Shown here piece after piece: positions 50,383 to 60,837 of a stretch of 64,000 bases of DNA; positions within the stretch are counted from its first letter, which is position 1, and every line of letters starts with the position of its first letter. Location of the stretch: positions 62,001 to 126,000 of the forward strand of contig NZ_SWFM01000002.1 in NCBI RefSeq assembly GCF_005144865.1. The letters are read 5' to 3'. The stretch comes from Guptibacillus hwajinpoensis. GTDB taxonomy: Bacteria; Bacillota; Bacilli; Bacillales; Guptibacillaceae. The notes beneath the pieces are model-generated. The model was not told the DNA's origin, did no database searches, and worked only from the letters and a program-made list of their open reading frames with translations. The translations under genes were made by a program, and so were the position numbers.

Positions 50383-51366
50383 TTGTCTGACATGCTATCA
50401 CCAGCAACGGTGGATGCGCTTCTGGCTGCAATTGACCAAAAAGGTCAGAAGCCGATGAGTGAACGAAAAGTCCAAACATATGATTTCAAAAGAGCGCTTC
50501 GCTTTTCACAGGATCATATTCGTATTCTTACAAGAATTCACGAGAACTGTGCACGGCTGATGACAACCTATTCTTCAGCTCAGCTTCGGACGATTATTCA
50601 AGCCTCCGTTCATTCTGTTCAGCAAATGCCATTTGAGGAATTCGTTAAATCAATTACCGATAATTCAATTCTTAGCCTTTTTGTCGCTTCGCCACTTCAA
50701 GGCCAAATGGTGCTTGATGTAGCACCGGAACTCGCTTATGCCATGCTTGACCGGATGCTCGGTGGGCAGGGAGGGCAGCCGGATAAGCTTACGCATTTAA
50801 CTGAAATTGAAACAATGGTTATTGAACGTATTTTCAGTAAGATTCTTGAAAGTTTTCAGGATGCCTGGACGTCGGTATTGAAGCTGAAAACAGAGTTGAA
50901 AGAGCTTGAGGTTAACCCGCATTTCCTGCAAATTGTTTCTCCGAATGAAACGGTTGTTACCGTCACGTTAAATGTGACAGTTGGGGAAGTGAGCGGAGAT
51001 ATTCGTCTCTGTCTTCCTCATGTTGTTCTTGAGCCGATTATGCCAAGGCTTTCTGCACATCACTGGCTTTCCAATCAAAAGAAAGATCGAGAGCCTCAGG
51101 AAAGTAAGGAGCTCGAAAAGCGGTTGAAGAAAACGAACCTAGGGATTATCGCTGAGCTTGGTCATTCAGAAATCACGATTGAAGAGTTTTTAAATCTTGA
51201 AGATGGTGATGTGATTCGGCTAGATCAGACGGTAACCGATCCGTTAGTTGTTAAGGTCGACAACCGCGTGAAGTTTCATGGACAGCCAGGAACGTCGAAA
51301 GGTCGTATGGCCGTACAAATTACGGAAGTGAAGGAAGAAGAGGAGGACAAAGGTCATGACGGATGA
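50383..51366 (+). CDS. fliM: flagellar motor switch protein FliM
   Basis: The 327-residue C-ring protein has [21 protein letters not shown], the middle domain with '[24 protein letters not shown]', and the C-terminal SpoA domain ([20 protein letters not shown]). TTG at 50383 follows GGGGGTGA. The N-terminal CheY-P-binding segment reads [10 protein letters not shown], compared with the usual LSQ-x-EIDALL, so a key Glu-Ile pair is changed. It overlaps fliY by 11 bp. Confidence 0.93.
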   Translation: MSDMLSPATVDALLAAIDQKGQKPMSERKVQTYDFKRALRFSQDHIRILTRIHENCARLMTTYSSAQLRTIIQASVHSVQQMPFEEFVKSITDNSILSLFVASPLQGQMVLDVAPELAYAMLDRMLGGQGGQPDKLTHLTEIETMVIERIFSKILESFQDAWTSVLKLKTELKELEVNPHFLQIVSPNETVVTVTLNVTVGEVSGDIRLCLPHVVLEPIMPRLSAHHWLSNQKKDREPQESKELEKRLKKTNLGIIAELGHSEITIEEFLNLEDGDVIRLDQTVTDPLVVKVDNRVKFHGQPGTSKGRMAVQITEVKEEEEDKGHDG

Positions 51367-52483
51367 TCGCCTGTCAGAGGGAGAACTTAATGCGCTGTTT
51401 CAAGAGACTGCAGCAGGAAAGGAGGAGTATGACGTGAATTTTCATTCGATTGAGAAGGAAGCACTGAGTGAACTGTTTAGTGTTTCGATGGGAAGTCTGA
51501 CAACAACGTTATCTTCTGTTTTCATGCAAGAAGTTATCGTATCCAATGTGACAATGAACGTGTTAGAGAATGAGGCATTTCAAAATGGATTAGCTCTTCC
51601 TTACGTAGAAGCGTCTTTTCGTTATGAAGGAGCAGCCTCTGGTGAAGCGATTTTCATGTTGAATCCTCCTGATGCTCAGGATATGGCTGATATCTGGCTT
51701 GTTGCAAAGGGAGATGAGGAAGAAGCAAGCGTTGATAAAAGCCTCACTTCTGTTGTGATAGGCATGATGGAAAGTGTACATAAAGGCTTGAGTATGGCAT
51801 CAGGCTCTTCATTTGCTGGCACATTCACCAATTTACAAGTTGTTTCTGAACCAAGTAACTCTGTGCTAATTGAAGGGTCCGAAGAGGCTGCTTTTATCGA
51901 TGTATCGTTTGAACTTTCCATTGGATCCATTGTGCAAACCGTCGTGCATCATGTGATGCCTGCCTCGGTAGCGAAGCAGATGAGCGAACTGCTTGTGAGT
52001 GAAGAAGAACTTCGTGCAGCTGAATCAAAGGAAAGCGAAAGAGAATCGCAGAAGGAGCAGAAACCCGATTTGCAACAAAAACCATATCAAGATCAACAAG
52101 AAGAACAACCAGAATCGGCTGAGAGGGAAAAGCCATTCGCATCTAGAGTAAGTGAGCCTGAGCCGAACATTCAGAACGTTCAATTCACAAATTTCAGTCA
52201 AGCCGATCATCCATATGGTGAACAACGAAACCTCAATATGCTCCTAGATATCCCGCTTCAAGTGACGGTAGAACTTGGGCGTACAAAGCGGATTGTGAAA
52301 GACATTCTTGAATTATCACATGGATCGATTCTTGAACTCGACAAGCTTGCTGGTGAACCTGTTGATATTCTAATCAACAATAAGCTTATCGCGAAAGGTG
52401 AAGTTGTCGTCATTGATGAGAACTTTGGTGTAAGGGTAACAGATATTCTTAGTGCAGCGGAACGGTTATCTAAGCTGCGGTAG
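51356..52483 (+). CDS. fliY: flagellar motor switch protein FliY with degenerate CheC-like domain
   Basis: The 375-residue protein has three parts: an N-terminal peptide ([11 protein letters not shown]), a CheC-like middle (about 25-215), and a C-terminal FliN/SpoA domain ([19 protein letters not shown], '[22 protein letters not shown]'). FliY normally dephosphorylates CheY-P with two ExxN sites. Here the first reads E39-L-F-S42 and the second aligns with I-G-M-M near 135-138, so both sites seem lost. A Glu/Gln-rich linker precedes the SpoA domain. Confidence 0.9.
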   Translation: MTDDRLSEGELNALFQETAAGKEEYDVNFHSIEKEALSELFSVSMGSLTTTLSSVFMQEVIVSNVTMNVLENEAFQNGLALPYVEASFRYEGAASGEAIFMLNPPDAQDMADIWLVAKGDEEEASVDKSLTSVVIGMMESVHKGLSMASGSSFAGTFTNLQVVSEPSNSVLIEGSEEAAFIDVSFELSIGSIVQTVVHHVMPASVAKQMSELLVSEEELRAAESKESERESQKEQKPDLQQKPYQDQQEEQPESAEREKPFASRVSEPEPNIQNVQFTNFSQADHPYGEQRNLNMLLDIPLQVTVELGRTKRIVKDILELSHGSILELDKLAGEPVDILINNKLIAKGEVVVIDENFGVRVTDILSAAERLSKLR

Positions 52484-52501
52484 ATCAAGGAGTGTGTAAG
52501 A

Positions 52502-53089
52502 GTGAGACAGCTTATTTTAGGCATCATGACACTCCTGCTGCTCAGCTTTTTGCTAGCTGCGCCAGAGGAAATAGGGGCAGCCACTGATGGAGATGGAAGT
52601 GTTAAAGACTGGCTGACGGAAGACGGAGATGCACCTAGCCAGGAAGAAAAGCCAGCAGAAGTGGAAAGTGCGAATACGAATATTTTCTTTCTTCTGATCA
52701 AGTTAGTATTCTATACGATTGTTGTTGTTGGGCTGATTTATTTGCTTATTCGATTTCTATCGAAGCGACAGCATAAGCTACAGCACCATTCGGTTTTCAC
52801 GCCAATTGGAGGGACCCCTCTTGGTAATAACAAGTCTGTCCAAATGGTGAAGGTTGGTAACTCTCTTTATATGATTGGCGTTGGTGATACGGTTAATCTT
52901 CTAAAAGAAATTCATGATGAAGAAGAAGTGAAAAACATACTGGACACTGCTGAAGATCAGAAAACGAGCTTTTCGTTTATGAATAACAAGCAGACCGGTA
53001 TTCAGGATATGGTGCAAGCAAGCTTGAAGCGACAGAGAAGCAAGCGGACGAGATATTGGGATGACAACGAGGGAAGGGACGATAAGTGA
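52502..53089 (+). CDS. fliO: flagellar export protein FliO (FliZ)
   Basis: The 195-residue protein has a signal-like N-terminal hydrophobic segment, an acidic extracytoplasmic stretch, one membrane helix (about 61-82) and a cytoplasmic FliO domain ([25 protein letters not shown]). GTG start at 52502 follows AAGGAGTG. It assists assembly of the FliPQR gate. In B. subtilis cheY lies directly before it; here fliY ends 18 bp upstream. Confidence 0.9.
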   Translation: MRQLILGIMTLLLLSFLLAAPEEIGAATDGDGSVKDWLTEDGDAPSQEEKPAEVESANTNIFFLLIKLVFYTIVVVGLIYLLIRFLSKRQHKLQHHSVFTPIGGTPLGNNKSVQMVKVGNSLYMIGVGDTVNLLKEIHDEEEVKNILDTAEDQKTSFSFMNNKQTGIQDMVQASLKRQRSKRTRYWDDNEGRDDK

Positions 53090-53772
53090 TGGATATGCTC
53101 ATAAACTTAACGATCCCTGGACTAGATTTTGGCTCTAATGCGACAGAAGATGTTTCGGTTACCGTTCAGCTTGTTCTTCTTCTAACAGTACTGTCACTTG
53201 CCCCTGCTATTCTTGTTCTCATGACCTGTTTTACGAGAATAGTTGTTGTCCTATCATTCGTCAGATCGGCACTAGCAACCCAATCTATGCCACCAAATCA
53301 GGTTTTAGTAGGGTTGGCGCTTTTTCTTACCTTTTTTGTTATGTCGCCCGTTCTTTCTGAGATTAATAGTGAAGCGCTTCAGCCTTACTTGAATGAAGAA
53401 ATTGGGCAGGAGGAAGCGTTAGATGCCGCAGAACTGCCTATTAAGGAATTTATGGCAGGGCATACGAGAGAGAAAGACCTTGCCCTATTCTATAAATACG
53501 CGGAGCTTGAAAAGCCAGAGTCTGTAGAAGAGATCAGGCTAACTGCGCTCGTACCAGCGTTTGCAATTTCGGAATTGAAAACAGCGTTTCAAATTGGATT
53601 TATTATTTTTATTCCGTTTCTTATTATCGATATGGTAGTAGCGTCTACGCTCATGGCGATGGGTATGATGATGCTTCCACCAGTTATGATTTCACTTCCG
53701 TTTAAAATTCTACTATTTGTGCTTGTCGATGGCTGGTATCTAGTTGTCGAATCACTTCTACTAAGCTTCTAA
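53089..53772 (+). CDS. fliP: flagellar export gate protein FliP
   Basis: The 227-residue core gate protein has '[38 protein letters not shown]' and '[32 protein letters not shown]', both FliP signatures. ATG at 53089 shares a base with the fliO stop codon. Four or so membrane helices; normal length. Confidence 0.95.
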   Translation: MDMLINLTIPGLDFGSNATEDVSVTVQLVLLLTVLSLAPAILVLMTCFTRIVVVLSFVRSALATQSMPPNQVLVGLALFLTFFVMSPVLSEINSEALQPYLNEEIGQEEALDAAELPIKEFMAGHTREKDLALFYKYAELEKPESVEEIRLTALVPAFAISELKTAFQIGFIIFIPFLIIDMVVASTLMAMGMMMLPPVMISLPFKILLFVLVDGWYLVVESLLLSF

Positions 53773-53783
53773 GGAGGCCGACG

Positions 53784-54053
53784 ATGACGCCAGATATGGT
53801 CATTTCACTCGCAGAAGATGCGGTTTATATTGTTATTATAGTATCAGCTCCGCTCCTACTGATTGCGCTTGGAGTTGGCTTAATCGTTAGTGTGTTTCAA
53901 GCGATGACGCAGATTCAAGAGCAGACGCTCGCGTTTATTCCAAAAATTATTGCCGTTCTCTTAACAATCATTCTGTTTGGACCTTGGATGTTAACAACGT
54001 TAATCGATTACACGACGAATTTGTATCAGAATCTGTACAGGTTTATCGGATAA
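53784..54053 (+). CDS. fliQ: flagellar export gate protein FliQ
   Basis: The 89-residue, two-helix protein has 'IALGVGLIVSVFQAMTQIQEQTLAFIPKI', the FliQ motif. ATG follows AAGGAGGCC. It forms the export gate with FliP and FliR; its stop codon is 2 bp before the fliR start. Confidence 0.95.
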   Translation: MTPDMVISLAEDAVYIVIIVSAPLLLIALGVGLIVSVFQAMTQIQEQTLAFIPKIIAVLLTIILFGPWMLTTLIDYTTNLYQNLYRFIG

Positions 54054-54055
54054 CG

Positions 54056-54832
54056 ATGGAAAGTGTTATTAACGCTCTACCGTTATTTTTGCTCGTGTTT
54101 ATGAGGGCGACGTCTTTTTTCATTACAGCACCAGTGTTCTCGACAAGAAGTGTTCCAAACCGCTTCAAAGTGGGGCTAGGTTTTTTCTTCGCACTGATCG
54201 TTACAGCTGGATTAGGAGGAGAAACGGACCTCGCACTTGATCTAGCATTTGTGATCTACATCCTGAAAGAATTGTTTATTGGACTTTCACTTGGTTTTAT
54301 CGCGTCCCTTATTCTTTATACCGTTCAGGTTGCAGGTGCTTTTATAGATTTCCAGATGGGGTTTGTGATGGCAAACGTTATTGATCCACAGACGCGAGCC
54401 CAGGTTCCGATCATCGGTAACTTTAAGTATATGCTAGCATTACTGTTTCTCGTTTCGGTTGATGGTCATCATATGATGCTAGATGGTCTTGTTAGAAGTT
54501 ATGAACTTCTTCCTGCATATGCCCTACTAACGCAGGCTGATAGTCAGTCACTTACAAGATTCATAGCAGAAGTTTTCTCAGGCATGTTTTTCTCGGCATT
54601 TCAACTTGCATTACCGATTGTTGCATCACTGTTTCTAGTAGATGTTGCGTTAGGTCTTCTCGCAAGAGCTGTGCCACAGGTTAATATTTTTGTCGTTGGA
54701 CTGCCACTGAAAATCTTTGTCGGCTTTGTTCTGATTCTCGTTACGATTCCAACGTTCTTCTTTCTATTAAGAGGCGTTTTCCGCGAAATGATCGATACAA
54801 TGGGTCAGCTTATACAAATATTGGGTGGGTAG
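54056..54832 (+). CDS. fliR: flagellar export gate protein FliR
   Basis: The 258-residue membrane protein starts at ATG 54056, immediately behind fliQ; the longer reading would run through fliQ. 'GFVMANVIDPQTRAQVPIIGNF' and VPQVNIFVVGLPLKIFVGF are FliR signatures. Normal length. It completes the FliPQR complex; overlap with flhB is unlikely given the ATG chosen there. Confidence 0.94.
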   Translation: MESVINALPLFLLVFMRATSFFITAPVFSTRSVPNRFKVGLGFFFALIVTAGLGGETDLALDLAFVIYILKELFIGLSLGFIASLILYTVQVAGAFIDFQMGFVMANVIDPQTRAQVPIIGNFKYMLALLFLVSVDGHHMMLDGLVRSYELLPAYALLTQADSQSLTRFIAEVFSGMFFSAFQLALPIVASLFLVDVALGLLARAVPQVNIFVVGLPLKIFVGFVLILVTIPTFFFLLRGVFREMIDTMGQLIQILGG

Positions 54833-54836
54833 CACG

Positions 54837-55937
54837 ATGCGTACATATCGTTTGAAAATGAACCTTCAGTTTTTTTCGCAGGAAAAGACGGAGAAAGCAA
54901 CACCACAGAAAAGACAGGATTCTCGCAAAAAAGGGCAGGTAGCAAGAAGTGCTGAAATCCCATCTGCATTTATGATGATCGGCGTCTTCCTCTTTATGTC
55001 TTTTCTAGGAGGGTGGATCATTGAGGGCCTTCAAACGATGATTCGTAGCAATTTTGTCTACATTACCAATTGGACATTAACAGAGCAGAATGTTGATCTT
55101 ATGATGAAAGAAAATGTTTGGCAGGCAGCCGTGATTGCCGCTCCGTTAATGGGCATATCACTCGTTATGGGTGTTGTCGCAAACTATATGCAAGTTGGTT
55201 TTCTTTTTTCAACAGATCCATTACATGCAAAGCTTGAACGAATTAACCCGCTTAAAGGGGCAAAACGCATTTTCTCGGCAAGAACGCTTGTTGAGCTTCT
55301 AAAATCATTAATTAAAATCACGTTTATCTCAGCCGTCACCTTCACAGTCCTCTGGAACAAACGTGAAGAAGTGATGCTAATTTCTCAGAAGTCGATAGGA
55401 GACGCCATATCACTCGTTGGCTCACTAATCGTACAAACGGGGTTATCCGTTGGGATTCTTCTTCTATTCCTGGCGCTACTTGACTATGTTTATCAGAAAT
55501 ATGACTTTGAAAAAAACATCCGCATGTCAAAACAGGACATTAAGGATGAATATAAAAAGAGCGAGGGTGACCCGCTCATTAAATCGAAAATTAAAGAGAA
55601 GCAGCGTGCGCTTGGAATGAACAGGATGATCGCTGAAATTCCAAGTGCTGATGTTGTGATCACAAACCCGACGCACTTTGCAGTTGCACTCAAGTATGAC
55701 CCAAATGAAATGGACAAGCCGACTGTCGTTGCAAAAGGAATGGATTACGTTGCTCTTAAAATTAAGGAAAAAGCGAAAGAGCATGACATTATTACAACTG
55801 AAAATGTCCAGTTAGCAAGAGCGCTCTATCACCAGGTTGAAATTGGTGACGGTGTTCCTGAGGATTTGTTCAAAGCAGTTGCTGAAATTCTTGCTTACGT
55901 CTACAGCATTAAAGGCTACCCGGGAGGAGGGAACTAA
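54837..55937 (+). CDS. flhB: flagellar export switch protein FlhB
   Basis: The 366-residue protein opens LQFFSQEKTEKATPQKRQDS and has four membrane helices. The cytoplasmic autocleavage motif NPTH is intact (VVITNPTHFAVALKYD). With FliK it switches export from hook to filament type. ATG at 54837 follows GGGTGGG; an earlier in-frame GTG at 54825 would overlap fliR. Confidence 0.95.
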   Translation: MRTYRLKMNLQFFSQEKTEKATPQKRQDSRKKGQVARSAEIPSAFMMIGVFLFMSFLGGWIIEGLQTMIRSNFVYITNWTLTEQNVDLMMKENVWQAAVIAAPLMGISLVMGVVANYMQVGFLFSTDPLHAKLERINPLKGAKRIFSARTLVELLKSLIKITFISAVTFTVLWNKREEVMLISQKSIGDAISLVGSLIVQTGLSVGILLLFLALLDYVYQKYDFEKNIRMSKQDIKDEYKKSEGDPLIKSKIKEKQRALGMNRMIAEIPSADVVITNPTHFAVALKYDPNEMDKPTVVAKGMDYVALKIKEKAKEHDIITTENVQLARALYHQVEIGDGVPEDLFKAVAEILAYVYSIKGYPGGGN

Positions 55938-55939
55938 CC

Positions 55940-57973
55940 ATGAAAATCAAAGATTACGCCGTACTTGTCTCAGTCATCATGATTGTTATTATGATGGTTA
56001 TTCCTTTTCCTCCGCTTCTACTCGACTTCCTCATCATGATGAACATTAGTCTTGCTCTAACGATAATTCTCGTCGCGATGAATACGAAAGAAGCGCTACA
56101 ATTCTCGATTTTTCCGTCGCTTTTGTTATTAACAACGCTATTCAGACTAGGTTTGAACGTATCAACAACAAGATCCATTCTTACGAACAAAACGGGTGGA
56201 CAGGTGATTGAAACGTTTGGCTCATTCGTAGTTGGCGGAAGTGTTGTTATCGGACTCCTTGTTTTCCTTATTCTTGTTATTATTCAATTTATCGTCATTA
56301 CAAAAGGATCCGAACGGGTAGCGGAAGTTGCAGCCCGCTTTACACTTGATGCTATGCCAGGGAAGCAGATGAGTATTGATGCTGACTTAAATGCTGGAAT
56401 GATTTCAGACCTGGATGCAAAAGAACGAAGGCAGAAAATCGAGCGAGAAGCTGACTTTTACGGTGCGATGGATGGGGCAAGTAAGTTCGTCAAAGGGGAT
56501 GCCATCGCAGGGATCGTGATTACAATTATCAACATTATCGGTGGGTTAATCATCGGAATGGTTGTGCACGGCATGCCTGTTGGCGACGCAGCAACGACGT
56601 TTACGTTACTCTCGATCGGTGATGGTCTTGTCAGTCAAATTCCTGCACTGCTTATTTCAACCGCAACAGGTATTGTTGTAACTCGCGCCGCGTCGGACGG
56701 AAATCTTGGTTCAGATATTACGGCACAAATATTTGCTTATCCGAAGCTTCTATACGTTGTTGGAGCTGTTATTGGACTTCTTGGTGTCGCAACACCAATC
56801 AACCCACTGCTCACGTTCCCGATCGCTGGTTTACTCGTTTATGCCGGTTGGACGATGCAGAAAAACCTTACTCAAGCAGAAGAAGCTGAAACGGCAGCTG
56901 GCGATGAAGAGGTAGAGGAAATGAAGAAGCCTGAGAGCGTGACAACCCTTCTCCAGGTTGATCCGATCGAGTTCGAGTTCGGTTATGGATTAATTCCACT
57001 CGCTGATCAGAAGCAGGGTGGGGATCTTCTTGATCGAGTCATTATGATTCGAAGACAAATTGCGCTTGAATTTGGGATTGTCGTACCTGTTATTCGTATT
57101 CGAGACAACATTCAGCTCGAACCGAATGAATACGTCATTAAAATTAAGGGAAACCGTGTAGCAGGTGGTGAGGTCCTTTTAGATCAGTACCTTGCGATGA
57201 GTAGCGGTCTTGAAGATGAATCTGTTTCAGGTATTGAGACAGTCGAACCTGCTTTCGGGTTGCCAGCTCTTTGGGTAACAGAGGAAATGAAGGATCGCGC
57301 CGAATTATCAGGTTATACGATAGTTGATCCGCCATCTGTTGTTTCAACACATCTAACTGAAGTCATTAAACGACATGCGCATGAATTATTAAGCCGTCAA
57401 GAAGTGAAGCATTTGCTTGATAACGTTCGAGAGTCTTCTCCAGCTGTATTAGAAGAACTTATTCCGAATATCCTTACCATCGGCGATGTTCAAAAAGTGC
57501 TGATGAGACTGTTAAAAGAAAAGGTATCAATCAGGTCGCTTGATATGATTCTCGAATCACTCGCAGATAACGGAGTTCGCACGAAGGATACAGACGTGCT
57601 TGCTGAATACGTGCGCCAGTCGCTATCAAGACAGATAACTTCACAGGTTGCAGTACCAGGAGAGCCAGTTAAAGTGTTAACTGCAGGGGCGCGGCTTGAA
57701 AAGAGATTTGCAGAATCCGTTCAGCAGTCTGATCAAGGAAGCTATCTTGCACTAGATCCTGAAACATCACAAACCATTTATCAGGAAGTTCTACAACAGG
57801 TGAGCCGTCTGCAGCAGTCTGGCATCCAGCCTATTCTATTAACGTCACCTGCGATTCGAATGTATCTACGTCAGTTTCTTGAACGCTACATGCCAGAACT
57901 GATGATTCTTTCATACAGTGAGCTAGAACCTGAAGTAGAAGTCCAGAGTGTAGGAGTGATTAATCTACCATGA
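55940..57973 (+). CDS. flhA: flagellar export gate protein FlhA
   Basis: The 677-residue protein, the same length as B. subtilis FlhA, has eight N-terminal helices (to about residue 310), the FHIPEP signature RLGLNVSTTRSIL near 72-84, and a soluble C-domain that docks export cargo. ATG follows GGAGGAGGG. Its stop overlaps the flhF start (ATGA). Confidence 0.96.
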   Translation: MKIKDYAVLVSVIMIVIMMVIPFPPLLLDFLIMMNISLALTIILVAMNTKEALQFSIFPSLLLLTTLFRLGLNVSTTRSILTNKTGGQVIETFGSFVVGGSVVIGLLVFLILVIIQFIVITKGSERVAEVAARFTLDAMPGKQMSIDADLNAGMISDLDAKERRQKIEREADFYGAMDGASKFVKGDAIAGIVITIINIIGGLIIGMVVHGMPVGDAATTFTLLSIGDGLVSQIPALLISTATGIVVTRAASDGNLGSDITAQIFAYPKLLYVVGAVIGLLGVATPINPLLTFPIAGLLVYAGWTMQKNLTQAEEAETAAGDEEVEEMKKPESVTTLLQVDPIEFEFGYGLIPLADQKQGGDLLDRVIMIRRQIALEFGIVVPVIRIRDNIQLEPNEYVIKIKGNRVAGGEVLLDQYLAMSSGLEDESVSGIETVEPAFGLPALWVTEEMKDRAELSGYTIVDPPSVVSTHLTEVIKRHAHELLSRQEVKHLLDNVRESSPAVLEELIPNILTIGDVQKVLMRLLKEKVSIRSLDMILESLADNGVRTKDTDVLAEYVRQSLSRQITSQVAVPGEPVKVLTAGARLEKRFAESVQQSDQGSYLALDPETSQTIYQEVLQQVSRLQQSGIQPILLTSPAIRMYLRQFLERYMPELMILSYSELEPEVEVQSVGVINLP

Positions 57974-59151
57974 AGATTAAACGCTATGTTGTGACCCACC
58001 TGCGAGAAGCGATGCCATTGATTCGTAAAGAGCTTGGGCAGGATGCTGTTATTTTAAATACCAAAAAAGTAAAAGTTGGCGGATTCTTTGGTTTTTTTCA
58101 GAAGCAAAGACTTGAAGTGCTTGCTGCCCTCGATGAAAAGAAAGTAGCAAAAGAGGAAACAGAGGAGTTCGCAACACTTCTTCAGTCTGAGAAAAAGCGG
58201 CGTGAGGAAACACCGAAAGTCGTTCAAGTGGAACAGGAGCAAAAATACCAAGAGCCTAAAGTGCTGACTCCACCAATGCAATATGAGCAGGAGGAAGTCG
58301 ATGTAATTGGCGAGCTCAGATCTATGAAGGAAATCATGATGCAAATGATGGAGAATGAGCGGCTGCCAAAGTTCTTAAAGCCGGTTAATTCCTATCTTGA
58401 AGAACATGAATATACGAATTCGATTAGATCTAGTGTCATGGCAGAGCTATTGATTAAGGCGAAGTCGATGCCAGGATACACGAAAGAAGATACATTTGAC
58501 TGGATGAGACAGGAATTCTCAAAACGAATGAAGAATTATCCTAATATAGGAAATACAAACAAAAGAATTAGATGCTTTGTAGGACCTACAGGTGTAGGTA
58601 AAACAACTACAATTGCAAAGCTTGCTGGCGATATTCTATTAAAAGAGCGTAAGTCAGTTGGCTTAATTACATCTGACACGTATCGAATCGCTGCAGTCGA
58701 TCAACTTAGAACATATGCGGACATTCTAGGAATTCCACTAGAAGTCGTTCAATCACCAGAGGAGCTAGATCAGGCGCTTTCAAACCTTGCATCGTGCGAT
58801 ATTATTCTGATGGATACAGCTGGGCGTAACTACCAGCAATACAAGTTTATTAGTCAGCTAGAGCATCTTCTAGTAGATAAAGAGATTTCAATTAATCTTA
58901 TTCTAAGTCTCACCCATCGTTATGCAGATATGAAATCGATTACTGATAATTTCCAACCCCTTGGGATTACAGAGGTCATGATGACGAAGATGGATGAAAC
59001 AACTGTGAGAGGACCGATTTTCAACTTAATGGAAGATTACAAGTTGCCAGTTACCGTTGTGACGACAGGACAAAACGTACCTGATGATATGGTCAAAACA
59101 ACACCGGAATTCCTTCTCGACCTGGTTGCGGGGGAAAAAGTGTATGTCTGA
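57970..59151 (+). CDS. flhF: SRP-family GTPase FlhF
   Basis: The 393-residue GTPase sets flagellar position and number. Domains: an N-terminal B domain (ILNTKKVKVGGFFGF), an N domain, and an SRP G domain with P-loop GPTGVGKTT (205-213), 'SDTYRIAAVDQLRTYADIL', DTAGRNYQQ and TKMDET. It overlaps flhG, its activating partner, by 8 bp. Confidence 0.95.
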   Translation: MKIKRYVVTHLREAMPLIRKELGQDAVILNTKKVKVGGFFGFFQKQRLEVLAALDEKKVAKEETEEFATLLQSEKKRREETPKVVQVEQEQKYQEPKVLTPPMQYEQEEVDVIGELRSMKEIMMQMMENERLPKFLKPVNSYLEEHEYTNSIRSSVMAELLIKAKSMPGYTKEDTFDWMRQEFSKRMKNYPNIGNTNKRIRCFVGPTGVGKTTTIAKLAGDILLKERKSVGLITSDTYRIAAVDQLRTYADILGIPLEVVQSPEELDQALSNLASCDIILMDTAGRNYQQYKFISQLEHLLVDKEISINLILSLTHRYADMKSITDNFQPLGITEVMMTKMDETTVRGPIFNLMEDYKLPVTVVTTGQNVPDDMVKTTPEFLLDLVAGEKVYV

Positions 59152-60007
59152 TCAAGCGAATCGACTCCGACAAGAGGTAATGAAACGAATTCAGCCAGAA
59201 GATAAGTTAAGACGCACGAGAGTGATCGCTGTTACAAGTGGTAAAGGTGGGGTTGGCAAATCGAATGTTTCATTGAATTTTGCCCTAAGCCTTGCTGCAC
59301 TCGATAAGAAAGTAATGATTTTTGATTTGGACGTTGGTATGGCGAATATTGATGTTTTAATGGGCGTTACACCGAAAGAAACGCTTGTATCAATGCTTGA
59401 GAAAAACTTAACGCTTGATGCAATTATTCAAAAAGGTGTAAACGGCCTTCAATATATTTCGGGTGGGAACGGAATTGGCAAAGTGTTTTCATTAGATGGC
59501 GAACAGCTAAATCACTTTTTTAATGAATTCAATGTTCTTCAGGGGATGGTTGATTATATTATTTTAGACACTGGAGCTGGATTAACTCAAGAAGGAATGA
59601 GGTTCCTCCAAGCAGCTGATGATGTGTTTCTCGTCATTAACCCAGAACCACCATCCATTACAGATGCTTATGGTGTTCTGAAAGCACTTCATGCAAGAGA
59701 TCCAAAGCTACCTGTTAAGTTGATTATTAATCGAGCGATTAGTGATCAGGAAGCGGGACGAACAGCGCATAATTTTCAGCAAGCTTCTGAGAAATTCTTA
59801 AATAAAACGATTGATATACTCGGCTGGATTCCAGATGATGTGATGGTTCGAAAAGCTGTTATGGCTCAATCACCATACTTACTAGAATATCCAAACGCCA
59901 AAGCTTCAGAAGCCATCACTCAATTAGTCCATACGTATCTAGATCTCCCTTCAACTTATAAGCTTGGTGTAAAGGGATTCCTTACAAAAATGCTGTTTCA
60001 CAAATAA
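59144..60007 (+). CDS. flhG: MinD-like ATPase FlhG (YlxH)
   Basis: The 287-residue ATPase has a deviant Walker A SGKGGVGKS (32-40), Walker B VMIFDLDVGMANIDVLMG and DTGAGLTQEG. The N-terminal helix (ANRLRQEVMKRIQPED) contains the FlhF-activating segment. ATG at 59144 lies inside the flhF end. In B. subtilis cheB-cheA-cheW-cheC-cheD follow flhG; here sigD follows after 29 bp. Confidence 0.94.
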   Translation: MSDQANRLRQEVMKRIQPEDKLRRTRVIAVTSGKGGVGKSNVSLNFALSLAALDKKVMIFDLDVGMANIDVLMGVTPKETLVSMLEKNLTLDAIIQKGVNGLQYISGGNGIGKVFSLDGEQLNHFFNEFNVLQGMVDYIILDTGAGLTQEGMRFLQAADDVFLVINPEPPSITDAYGVLKALHARDPKLPVKLIINRAISDQEAGRTAHNFQQASEKFLNKTIDILGWIPDDVMVRKAVMAQSPYLLEYPNAKASEAITQLVHTYLDLPSTYKLGVKGFLTKMLFHK

Positions 60008-60036
60008 AACGGGAAAATGTTCAGGTGGTGAATCCC

Positions 60037-60822
60037 ATGAAATCCAAAATGACGAAAGAAACAATTGAATACTGGAGGGCATGGAAAGAGGAGAAAGATG
60101 AAGAGGCGGGCAATCAACTAATCTCTCTCTATCGCCCACTCGTAGATTTTGCCGTGCAACGATATGCAGCTGCCCTTCCATCTTCTGTTCAGCGTGACGA
60201 CCTTAGTAGCTTCGCGTATCAGGGACTTCTTGATGCGTTAGGTAAGTTTGAACCTGAACGTGATTTGAAGTTCGAAACGTATGCGAGCTGGCGAATTAAA
60301 GGAGCGATTATTGATGGACTGAGACAAAACGATTGGGTTCCAAGATCGGTTCGTGATAAAGCTCGCAAAATTGAAGAAGCTTATGCGGCTCTTGAACAGA
60401 AAAATCAAACTTCCTCTAGTGATCAGGATGTGGCAAACTACCTTGATATGACGGTAGGTGAAGTTCAGCAGGTTATACAGGACGCCTCTCTTTCAACAAT
60501 GATATCGGTTGATGAACCCGTTCACGATGATGATCAACAGCAGATCGAACGGTATAGTGTGATCGAGAACGAACGAGCAGACCTTCCAGAGAAGCATTTA
60601 CATCAGCGCTTCATTAAAGAACTATTGGCTGAGACAATTGACCGTCTACCTGAGAAAGAGAAGCTAGTCGTATCGCTCGTGTATTTCGAGGAGTTAACCC
60701 TTACAGAAATAGCGAGAATTCTCAATTTATCAACAAGTAGAATCTCACAGCTTCACTCAAGAGCGCTTCTTCGCATGAAGGGTGTACTGCGAGCAAACAA
60801 AGAACATGTCCAATCCATGTAA
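60037..60822 (+). CDS. sigD: flagellar sigma factor SigD (sigma-28, FliA/WhiG family)
   Basis: The 261-residue sigma factor has region 2 'LSSFAYQGLLDALGKFEPERDLKFETYASWRIKGAI', region 3, and region 4 LTLTEIARILNLSTSRISQL. It transcribes hag, the fliD operon and flgM in this window through TAAA-N15-GCCGATAA promoters and is held by FlgM. ATG at 60037 follows AGGTGGTGA; two GTG codons upstream lie in that site. Confidence 0.95.
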   Translation: MKSKMTKETIEYWRAWKEEKDEEAGNQLISLYRPLVDFAVQRYAAALPSSVQRDDLSSFAYQGLLDALGKFEPERDLKFETYASWRIKGAIIDGLRQNDWVPRSVRDKARKIEEAYAALEQKNQTSSSDQDVANYLDMTVGEVQQVIQDASLSTMISVDEPVHDDDQQQIERYSVIENERADLPEKHLHQRFIKELLAETIDRLPEKEKLVVSLVYFEELTLTEIARILNLSTSRISQLHSRALLRMKGVLRANKEHVQSM

Positions 60823-60837
60823 TCGGAGTGATTTAGG

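Noticed and set aside
52484-52501. Search for cheY between fliY and fliO
   Set aside because: Only 17-18 bp separate the genes, and no receiver domain motif occurs there or between flhG and sigD, so cheY is absent and not overlooked.
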